From assembly GCA_022865965.1 (NCBI GenBank), contig JALHTS010000273.1, positions 1 to 6,315 of the forward strand: a DNA stretch of 6,315 nucleotides. Direction: 5' to 3'. Position 1 is the first letter of the stretch. Each line of letters begins with the position of its first letter. The position numbers and the translations under genes are program-made. The notes under the pieces are model-generated. The model was given only the letters and a program-made list of their open reading frames with translations, made no database searches and was not told the origin of the DNA. Shown here piece after piece: positions 1-5,027 of the stretch. Source of the DNA: Ignavibacteriaceae bacterium (GTDB lineage Bacteria > Bacteroidota > Ignavibacteria > Ignavibacteriales > Ignavibacteriaceae).

Positions 1-1310
1 GAGTATTTTATTTTTGTGTTCGGATTGAAAGGATTCGGGAAGTTATTACTTATGAAATATGTGGTTGGTATTTCATCAATCTGTTCTTCTTCAATAAAGA
101 CAGCATCATTATTAAAATAGATATAAGCAGAACCGGAACCAACACCATTATCATCATCTTGCCAGGCACCAATCACAGCATAATCTCCTGATATTGAAAC
201 TGACTTGCCGAACCAATCATCAATCTCACCATCGGATGCGGTTAACTTTGTATCCTCTGTCCAGGTGGTTTCGCTTCTATGAAATATATAGGCAGAACCG
301 GAAGCGGAGCCATTATCATCATCAAAACCAGCACCGATCGCAGCATAATCTCCTGAGATGGAAACTGAATAACCGAAATTATCAAAAAGCTCACCATCGG
401 ATGCGATTATCTTCGCCTGCTCCGTCCAGGTGGTTCCACTTCTATAAAATATATAAGCAGAACCGGACCTTGAATCATTATCATCATCTCCATAAGCACC
501 AATTAAAGCATAATCTCCTGATATAGAAACTGAATAACCGAACCAGTCTTCAGCGGCAGCATCTGCTGCGGTTATCTTCGCATGCTCCATCCAGGTTGAT
601 TCATATCTATGAAAGATATAAGCAGAACCGGAACCAGAGCCATTATCATCATCCCCGAGAGCACCAATCACAGCATAATCTCCTGAGATGGAAACTGAAT
701 TGCCGAATTCATCAAAGGCAGCACCATCGGATGGGGTTATCTTATCCTGCTGTATCCAGCTTGTTTCATTTCTATGAAAGATATAGGCAGAACCGGAAGC
801 TGAACCATTGTCATCATCATCAAGCGAACCAATCACTACATAATCCCCATCAATGGAAACTGACCAGCCGAACAAATCATCTTCAGCGCTATAGGATGCA
901 CTTATCCTGGCCTGCTGTGTCCAGTTTGTCTCGTTTCTATGAAATATATAAGCAGCACCGCGATTATCAAGAATATCATCATGCCACGGAGCACCTATTA
1001 CAACATAATCGCCTGAAACGGAAACTGAATAACCGAACCTGTCTTCGGTCGCACCATCGGATGCCGTTATCTTGGTCTGCTCTATCCATCCTGATTCACC
1101 TCGGTGAAAGATATAAGCAGAGCCGGAAGCATACCCATTTTCATCATCCCAGAGCGCACCAATCACAGCATAATCCCCATCTATGGAAACTGAATTGCCG
1201 AAATGATTATCCGCAGCACCATCAGATGGAGTTAGTTTTTGTTCGGTACCCCAGTCTGAGTATAAAGCTGTGCTGAGAAAAAATACGAAAATAAAAAATA
1301 GCGTTTTCAT
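1..1310 (-). CDS. Secreted FG-GAP_2-type seven-repeat beta-propeller protein with T9SS sorting tail (C-terminus cut by window edge)
   Basis: The frame is open from the ATG at 1308-1310 to the window edge, giving 436 visible residues, so the stop codon lies outside. Residues 1-18 (MKTLFFIFVFFLSTALYS) are a clear signal peptide. Residues 19 to about 399 are seven repeats of exactly 55 residues, each with the order W..Q.K(I/L)TASDG, FG.SVSI.GDYAVIGA, DDDNG, GSAYIFHR. This resembles the FG-GAP_2 family (established family pattern), and seven copies fit one closed seven-bladed propeller; the acidic DDDNG loops may bind calcium (inference). The last repeat lacks the W strand, which the N-terminal DWGTEQKLT strand could supply in the usual velcro closure. 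A linker (EEEQIDEIPT) then leads to NNFPNPFNPNTKIKY at 422-436, the start of a T9SS sorting domain. The protein is therefore probably secreted or surface-anchored. Its ligand and role are unknown. The start is supported by GGAG six bases upstream. Confidence 0.9.
   Translation of the reverse strand, partial: MKTLFFIFVFFLSTALYSDWGTEQKLTPSDGAADNHFGNSVSIDGDYAVIGALWDDENGYASGSAYIFHRGESGWIEQTKITASDGATEDRFGYSVSVSGDYVVIGAPWHDDILDNRGAAYIFHRNETNWTQQARISASYSAEDDLFGWSVSIDGDYVVIGSLDDDDNGSASGSAYIFHRNETSWIQQDKITPSDGAAFDEFGNSVSISGDYAVIGALGDDDNGSGSGSAYIFHRYESTWMEHAKITAADAAAEDWFGYSVSISGDYALIGAYGDDDNDSRSGSAYIFYRSGTTWTEQAKIIASDGELFDNFGYSVSISGDYAAIGAGFDDDNGSASGSAYIFHRSETTWTEDTKLTASDGEIDDWFGKSVSISGDYAVIGAWQDDDNGVGSGSAYIYFNNDAVFIEEEQIDEIPTTYFISNNFPNPFNPNTKIKY
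114..1256 (-). repeat. Seven tandem 165-bp (55-codon) repeats inside the FG-GAP_2 gene
   Basis: The codon following SD (or its equivalent) in each repeat begins at 1218, 1053, 888, 723, 558, 393 and 228, so all six intervals are exactly 165 bases. Several blocks are also almost identical at DNA level, for example the stretch encoding SISGDYA around 349-375 and 675-700. This points to amplification or gene conversion by whole units. Loops and the residues around SDG vary most. Confidence 0.92.
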
Positions 1311-1316
1311 AACATA

Positions 1317-1320
1317 CTCC
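1317..1320 (-). promoter_or_regulatory. Ribosome binding site of the FG-GAP_2 gene
   Basis: On the minus strand GGAG is followed by a six-base spacer (TATGTT) and the ATG at 1310. It fixes the start in front of a textbook signal peptide. Confidence 0.7.
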
Positions 1321-1330
1321 AATGGTAAAA

Positions 1331-1348
1331 TTGAAAAAATATTTTCAA
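1331..1348. promoter_or_regulatory. AT-rich dyad in the leader of the FG-GAP_2 gene
   Basis: TTGAAAA and TTTTCAA form 7-bp arms around an AATA loop, ending about ten bases upstream of the Shine-Dalgarno. It could be an operator half-site pair, a leader hairpin, or chance in AT-rich DNA. No convincing -10/-35 or Bacteroidota-type -7/-33 promoter could be assigned nearby. Confidence 0.35.
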
Positions 1349-1531
1349 ACAGCAGGTCTGCTTCGGGAGAGTTTTCGGGATGTCATCTCAGGACTTAACA
1401 GTAAAATGGCTCTAGTGTTTAGCCCTCTCGGAGTAGAGAGAAAAATTACTAACAGCAGTTTGCAATTAATTTTTCACATTTGCAAGAAAAATAATATTAA
1501 AATTTGGCAAGTGTAGTTAATTAACAATAAA

Positions 1532-1577
1532 CCCCTGCCAACTTGCCTACCGTCAGGCAGGCTATCACTGATGGGGG
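1532..1577 (-). terminator. Possible terminator or palindromic repeat after the YCF48-like gene
   Basis: It begins about 27 bases after the stop codon in the direction of transcription. An outer CCCC (1532-1535) can pair with GGGG (1573-1577 run). An inner TGCCT/AGGCA stem (1544-1548 with 1555-1559) has a six-base loop, and CCTGCC/GGCAGG offers an alternative pairing. On the minus strand GGGG is followed by TTTATTG, a weak T-rich tail. The core also resembles dispersed GCCTACCGTCAGGC-type palindromes seen in many uncultured bacteria, so it may be a repeat rather than a dedicated terminator. Confidence 0.4.
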
Positions 1578-1603
1578 CTTAAATAAAATCATCTACAATT
1601 CCT

Positions 1604-1846
1604 TTATTTCAATAATATCATCTTCTTAGTTTCAACAAATGAACCAGCCTGTATTCTGTAGAAATAAATTCCGCTTGGTAGTTGTCCTGCATACCACGTT
1701 AGCTCATAAGTACCTGTTTGTTTTTCATCATTGACTAAAGTTTCAATTTCAGTTCCGAGAATATCGTAAACTTTTATTATTACTTTTGATTGATTTGGAA
1801 TTGAGTATCTTATTTTTGTACTCGGGTTGAAGGGATTGGGGAAATT
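1604..1846 (-). other. T9SS type A sorting domain (Por secretion tail)
   Basis: These 80 codons plus the stop encode residues 634-713. Visible hallmarks are NFPNPFNPST, a central VYDILGTE strand pair, the SGIYFYRI motif and the basic KKMILLK end. In this family the tail directs export through T9SS and is usually removed on surface attachment (established knowledge). Confidence 0.93.
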
Positions 1847-3745
1847 ATTAGCTAACTTGTAATCAGTTGGTATTTCATCAAACTGTTCTTGCTCAACAAA
1901 TGTAACACCTCCGTTTGTTGTCTTCAGGATTGTGCCTTGCCATCCAACTGCCCAACCTGTATTAAGGTCTGTGAAATAGACTGACTTCAAAAAATTTGTC
2001 GTTCCACTTGTTTGGGAATTCCAGGTTGTTCCTCCGTTTGTTGTCTTCAAGATTATGTTATTATTATACCAACCTCCTACAGCCCAGCCTGTGTTTTGGT
2101 TAATGAATTGTATAGAATATAGTGGTTCAAAATTACCTGGTTGATTTGTCCAGTTTGTCCCACCATCTGTTGTCTTATAGATTGTACCAGTTCCCAAAGA
2201 ATAACTTCCTCCCACTGTCCAACCCTTGTATTCATCAACAAAACTAACTGAATACAAAGTAGAATAAATTTCGCTGTTCTGTTGTAACCAGTTTATTCCT
2301 CCATCTGTCGTCTTGAGGATTATCCCCCCTGTTTGTTCATTTACTCCAACTGCCCAACCTTTATTTTTATCGATAAAATGTACTGACCGTAAGCTCCCTG
2401 CTGTTTCTAACATTTGAGAATCCCAGCTTATTCCTCTGTCAGTTGTCTTAAGGATTAAACACCAAGAACTGGTCCAAAAACCGTATGCCCCTACAACCCA
2501 GCCAGTAGTATCGTCTATGAAATAAATTGAGCTCAAATAGTCTGGTTGCGAATGACAGATATTCCAGTTTGTTCCTCCGTCTGTCGTATTCAGTATATTC
2601 CCACCAGATCCTATAGCCCAACCTGTATTAGAGTCAGTGAAATGAACAGAATACAAAGAAAGTGTCGTCCCAATTGTTTTAGAATTCCAGTTTATTCCTC
2701 CGTTTGTTGTATTTAATATTATACCATAGTTTCCAACAGCAAAGCCAATATTATTATCTACAAAATAAACTGACGACAGCCCCTCTGTTGTTTCAAATGT
2801 TTGAGAATCCCAGTTCATTCCTCCATCTGTTGTATTCAATATTGTGCCCTCCACCCCAACAACCCAACCGGTATTATCATCATTGAAATCGACTGACCCT
2901 AACCCCTCGCCCGTACCGCTTGTTTGAGGATGCCAATTTTCTCCTCCATCTATGGTCTTCAAGATTGTACCCCCTGGTCCAACTGTCCAACCTGTATTAT
3001 TATCAGAGAAATGAACTGAAAACAAATCCTTAGTTGTTCCACTTGTTTGAGGATTCCAGTTTTCTCCGCCGTCTGTTGTATTCAATATTGTGCCCTCCCC
3101 CCCAACAACCCAACCGGTATTCTGATCAATGAAATGGACTGAAAAGAAAAACTCAGTCGTTCCACTTCGTTGAAAATTCCAGATTGCTCCTCCATCTGTT
3201 GTATTCAATATTGTGCCCTCATACCCAACAATCCAACCGGTATTCTGATCAATGAAGTGGACTGATAACAAATACGAGTATTCTGCACTCGTTTGAGAAT
3301 TCCAGGTTATTCCTCCGTCTGTTGTATTCAATATTATACCAGGACTTCCAACAGCCCAACCTGTATTATTGTCTATAAAATGGATTGAACTCAAAATATA
3401 ATCAGTCCCACTTATTTGAGAATTCCAGTTTGCTCCCCCGTCTGTTGTATTCAGGATCGTTCCCATATTTCCAACAGCCCAACCTGTACTATCGTTTGTG
3501 AAATGGGTTGAATGCAAAGACATTGACGTTCCACTTATTTGGGAATTCCAGCTTATCCCACCATCTATGGTTTTTAAAATTGTACCTGATTCACCAACAA
3601 CAATTACTGAGTTGGAATTAATAATATGAACTTCAGCCAAATAATTATCTATCGGTAAAGGATTCTGCAAAAACCAACCTTCTTGTGCAAAGGTGTCAAA
3701 CTGTATCAGCAGAATAGTAAGAAAGATTAAATATAAAAATTTCAT
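1604..3745 (-). CDS. Secreted YCF48/BNR-like repeat protein with T9SS type A sorting domain
   Basis: This 713-residue protein is complete. The start at 3743-3745 is chosen because AAAGGAG (3752-3758) lies seven bases upstream and because it places a signal peptide, ending FDTFAQ, at residues 1-21. An in-frame ATG at 3784 would add 13 polar residues before the signal and has no ribosome site. Residues about 45-615 are 14 repeats of roughly 41 residues (pattern GWAVG..GTILKTTDGG.NW..QTSGT...L.SVHF.D.NT); the first is degenerate and repeats 10-13 carry insertions. This is the YCF48-like/BNR propeller pattern. YCF48 itself is a photosystem II assembly factor, but secreted versions in heterotrophs have no established single role. 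Residues 634-713 form a full T9SS sorting domain (NFPNPFNPSTKIRY to KKMILLK), so the protein should cross the outer membrane through T9SS and may be anchored at the surface. Ligand unknown. The leader carries the 21-base repeat shared with the response-regulator gene. Confidence 0.93.
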   Translation of the reverse strand: MKFLYLIFLTILLIQFDTFAQEGWFLQNPLPIDNYLAEVHIINSNSVIVVGESGTILKTIDGGISWNSQISGTSMSLHSTHFTNDSTGWAVGNMGTILNTTDGGANWNSQISGTDYILSSIHFIDNNTGWAVGSPGIILNTTDGGITWNSQTSAEYSYLLSVHFIDQNTGWIVGYEGTILNTTDGGAIWNFQRSGTTEFFFSVHFIDQNTGWVVGGEGTILNTTDGGENWNPQTSGTTKDLFSVHFSDNNTGWTVGPGGTILKTIDGGENWHPQTSGTGEGLGSVDFNDDNTGWVVGVEGTILNTTDGGMNWDSQTFETTEGLSSVYFVDNNIGFAVGNYGIILNTTNGGINWNSKTIGTTLSLYSVHFTDSNTGWAIGSGGNILNTTDGGTNWNICHSQPDYLSSIYFIDDTTGWVVGAYGFWTSSWCLILKTTDRGISWDSQMLETAGSLRSVHFIDKNKGWAVGVNEQTGGIILKTTDGGINWLQQNSEIYSTLYSVSFVDEYKGWTVGGSYSLGTGTIYKTTDGGTNWTNQPGNFEPLYSIQFINQNTGWAVGGWYNNNIILKTTNGGTTWNSQTSGTTNFLKSVYFTDLNTGWAVGWQGTILKTTNGGVTFVEQEQFDEIPTDYKLANNFPNPFNPSTKIRYSIPNQSKVIIKVYDILGTEIETLVNDEKQTGTYELTWYAGQLPSGIYFYRIQAGSFVETKKMILLK
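1901..3613 (-). repeat. Fourteen tandem ~123-bp YCF48/BNR-like repeats
   Basis: Equivalent CGG positions at 2869, 3115 and 3238 are spaced by 246 and 123 bases, giving a 123-bp period in the N-terminal half. Some units share long stretches at DNA level; for example, the block reading TTCTGATCAATGAA on the plus strand occurs at about 3119 and 3242. The C-terminal units (before about 2560) are more diverged and have length changes. This suggests newer amplification in the middle of the array. Confidence 0.88.
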
Positions 3746-3751
3746 TGTGAA

Positions 3752-3758
3752 CTCCTTT
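3752..3758 (-). promoter_or_regulatory. Strong ribosome binding site of the YCF48-like gene
   Basis: AAAGGAG on the minus strand, seven bases before the ATG at 3745. It decides against the longer frame beginning at 3784. Confidence 0.85.
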
Positions 3759-3761
3759 GAA

Positions 3762-3778
3762 ATATCATTTTTTGATAT
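3762..3778. promoter_or_regulatory. AT-rich dyad just upstream of the YCF48-like ribosome site
   Basis: ATATCA and TGATAT form six-base arms around five T residues (plus strand). It sits immediately upstream of the Shine-Dalgarno and could be a leader hairpin or an operator. It may be chance. Confidence 0.35.
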
Positions 3779-3816
3779 CTGCATATAAAATTAAGAATTA
3801 GAGGTATATGCCATCA

Positions 3817-3837
3817 ATCCCATCATGATGTGATATT
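3817..3837. promoter_or_regulatory. Candidate operator, copy 1 (leader of the YCF48-like gene)
   Basis: The 18-base dyad ATCCCATCATGATGTGAT (3817-3834) is symmetric apart from one mismatched pair and has the perfect palindrome CATCATGATG at its centre. With the next three bases (ATT) it matches 4753-4773 exactly over 21 bases. It lies 71 bases upstream of the chosen start. A role as a binding site for the adjacent NarL-type regulator is inferred from geometry and position only. Confidence 0.5.
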
Positions 3838-3856
3838 GAGATGCGAGGATAGAGAG

Positions 3857-4013
3857 AGTTTAATTGCCACGACTTTTAAGTCGTGGATAAATGAAACATA
3901 ATTATTTAAGGGCTTTAGCCCAAAAAGGCAACATCAGGAGTAATTGAATTTGGCTAAAGCCACTGGAATTCTATTTTCTGTCCACGAGCTAAAGTACGTG
4001 GCAATTCAAAACT
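3857..4013. repeat. REPIN-like palindromic element between the regulator and the YCF48-like gene
   Basis: The ends AATTGCCACG (3862-3871) and CGTGGCAATT (3997-4006) are perfect inverted repeats, extendable to AGTTT and AAACT outside with a two-base gap. Inside, CCACGACTT/AAGTCGTGG (3867-3886) forms a tight hairpin. GGCTTTAGCC (3911-3920) is the exact reverse complement of GGCTAAAGCC (3952-3961), and a decayed CCACG...CGTGG hairpin fills 3982-4001. Two REP-like hairpins in inverted orientation are the hallmark of REPINs, which are usually mobilised in trans by a RAYT (Y1 transposase). No such transposase is in the window. Confidence 0.7.
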
Positions 4014-4089
4014 TTTAGGAGGTTTTTACTCTGAGTATCAATCTTTAGTTCTTGAAAGAGAATTATCACCGAATAACTATTTATGCGTT

Positions 4090-4749
4090 CTAAATCTCAC
4101 CTTGAAGTGATTTACGAATAACATCCGCTTTGCAGTGAACGTGAAGTTTGTTATATATATGTTTTATGTGAGTACGAACGGTATCAATTGATACCGACTG
4201 TTTATCAGCAATCATTTTGTAACTCAGCCCATCGACTAAATCCAGAACAATCTCTTTTTCTTTTTGGGTAAGCGGTGAAGGTTCCTTTTCTTCTTTACCT
4301 TCCTGAAAAAATTCTATCACCCTTCGTGCGATTTGCGGCGACATTGGAGCACCACCTAAAGATAATTCCTCAATGAATCTTTTTATCTCAGTCAGCGGCG
4401 TGGTTTTTAAAAGGTACCCCGTTGCACCTGCACAAAGGGATTGAAATATTTTGTGTGGATCGTTATGAACTGTGAGCATCAGGATATCAATCTCGGGATA
4501 TTTTTCTTTTATTAGTTTTATACCGCTGATTCCGGACATACCCGGCAAACCAATATCCATCAATATTACGTTTGGTAGTTTATCCGGATAAAGAATCCGT
4601 ACAAATTTTTCTACCGATTCTTCAGCTAATTCGCAGCGAATATTTTCCTGGTCATTCAGGTATGAGCAGATTGCTTCCCGGATCTCAGTGTCATCTTCAA
4701 CTATGCCTACGTTAATCATATCTAAATATGTATTTTTTTTAAGCTTCAT
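4090..4749 (-). CDS. NarL/LuxR-family DNA-binding response regulator
   Basis: This 219-residue frame has the two-domain build of the NarL/FixJ group. The receiver domain spans about residues 11-130: acidic pocket EDD at 18-20, phospho-accepting Asp65 in ILMDIGLPG, switch Thr93, and conserved Lys115 in GYLLK. A linker (about 131-157) leads to a LuxR-type helix-turn-helix at 158-215 (LTQKEKEIV, GLSYKMIAD, SVSIDTVRTHIKHIYNKL). All phosphorelay residues are present, so it should be functional. Its likely partner is the HisKA_3 kinase encoded just upstream on the same strand, 392 bases away; HisKA_3 kinases normally pair with this class. The start is uncertain: Met11 (4717-4719) opens MINVGIVEDD, the usual beginning for the family, while the ATG at 4749 adds ten residues and has only a weak GGGA four bases upstream. 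The candidate operator ends three bases before the longer start. Targets are unknown. Confidence 0.95.
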   Translation of the reverse strand: MKLKKNTYLDMINVGIVEDDTEIREAICSYLNDQENIRCELAEESVEKFVRILYPDKLPNVILMDIGLPGMSGISGIKLIKEKYPEIDILMLTVHNDPHKIFQSLCAGATGYLLKTTPLTEIKRFIEELSLGGAPMSPQIARRVIEFFQEGKEEKEPSPLTQKEKEIVLDLVDGLSYKMIADKQSVSIDTVRTHIKHIYNKLHVHCKADVIRKSLQGEI

Positions 4750-4752
4750 TCT

Positions 4753-4773
4753 ATCCCATCATGATGTGATATT
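4753..4773. promoter_or_regulatory. Candidate operator, copy 2 (at the start of the response-regulator gene)
   Basis: This 21-base exact match to 3817-3837 contains the same 18-base dyad (4753-4770). It lies 3 bases upstream of the long start (4749) or 33 bases upstream of the shorter, more family-like start (4719). If the dyad binds the regulator, this copy would give autoregulation. The GGGA in the dyad could also serve as the ribosome site of the longer start, which would couple binding to initiation. Confidence 0.5.
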
Positions 4774-4860
4774 TAGTCGAATTGGAAATTCTATGAGTTT
4801 TAGATTTCGTAAACAAATCTGAATCTTACAAATGAACTCACCCTAAATCCCTCTCTTATA

Positions 4861-4966
4861 GAGACTGTGTGATAATTAATATATTTTGGTAGTCGCAGAC
4901 TTTATGTCTGCGTTTTTATTAAATATTCGCAACCATAAAGGTTGCGACTACACATTTTCACACGAC
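4861..4966. mobile_element. Small MITE/REPIN-like element with terminal GTGTGA/TCACAC and double hairpin
   Basis: Inverted ends GTGTGA (4867-4872) and TCACAC (4958-4963) enclose a second inverted pair, GTAGTCGCA (4889-4897) and TGCGACTAC (4943-4951). Each arm starts its own 7-bp hairpin: CGCAGAC/GTCTGCG (4894-4912) and CGCAACC/GGTTGCG (4928-4946). CTCTTATA occurs directly on both sides (4853-4860, 4967-4974), as a target-site duplication would. The element is non-coding, so any movement would need a transposase supplied from elsewhere. Confidence 0.5.
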
Positions 4967-5002
4967 CTCTTATAAAGAGAGGGACTTTTTAAAATGAGCC
5001 TG

Positions 5003-5027
5003 CCCCTTCTCTTGGCAAGAGAAGGGG
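5003..5027. repeat. Strong GC-rich hairpin, 12-bp perfect arms
   Basis: CCCCTTCTCTTG and CAAGAGAAGGGG flank a single central G, so about ten base pairs close around a TTGGCAA-type loop. It lies about 115 bases past the kinase stop codon. On the minus strand it is followed by GCAGGCTCATTTTAAAAAG rather than an immediate T-run, so it is not a canonical terminator. It could still weaken read-through from the kinase to the regulator or protect the kinase mRNA end. Confidence 0.7.

Larger units (their letters stand above)
1311..1603. other. Intergenic region between the two secreted-protein genes
   Basis: This 293-base gap must hold the end of the YCF48-like transcript and any promoter of the FG-GAP_2 gene. 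It contains the leader dyad at 1331-1348, a direct repeat of TTCGGGA (1362-1368 and 1374-1380), a small hairpin CTCTC/GAGAG at 1425-1440 and a GC-rich inverted-repeat cluster at 1532-1577. A 64-codon plus-strand frame (1322-1516) crosses it but has no ribosome binding site and no recognisable domain, so it is not called as a gene. Confidence 0.6.
3785..4089. other. Intergenic region between the response regulator and the YCF48-like gene
   Basis: Besides the candidate operator (3817-3837) and the REPIN-like element (3857-4013), the remaining bases 4014-4089 are AT-rich with no recognisable hairpin-plus-T-run terminator, ORF or RNA. The promoter of the YCF48-like gene should lie within this gap, but no confident -10 could be picked. 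Confidence 0.6.

Noticed and set aside
114..1256. CRISPR-like regular repeat spacing
   Set aside because: The 165-base units are coding, keep one frame throughout, and have no repeat-spacer alternation.
194..1276. Two plus-strand frames (194-526, 596-1276) rich in His, Asn and Gln
   Set aside because: They are antisense shadows of the 55-codon repeats: their own repeats follow the minus-strand periodicity, there is no ribosome site, and the minus frame gives a signal peptide and known motifs.
1322..1516. Plus-strand 64-codon frame in the gap between the secreted-protein genes
   Set aside because: No Shine-Dalgarno, no recognisable domain, overlaps the leader of the FG-GAP_2 gene, and crosses short repeats. 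Judged spurious, though a tiny peptide cannot be excluded.
2704..2886. Plus-strand 60-codon frame
   Set aside because: Antisense to the YCF48-like repeats, without start signal or domain.
3746..3784. N-terminal extension of the YCF48-like protein to an ATG at 3784
   Set aside because: The 13 extra residues are polar, would precede the signal peptide, and span the strong AAAGGAG that belongs to the ATG at 3745.
4894..4919. Canonical terminator CGCAGAC hairpin followed by TTTTTATT
   Set aside because: It has the right form only on the plus strand, where no gene precedes it, and it belongs to a symmetric double-hairpin element.
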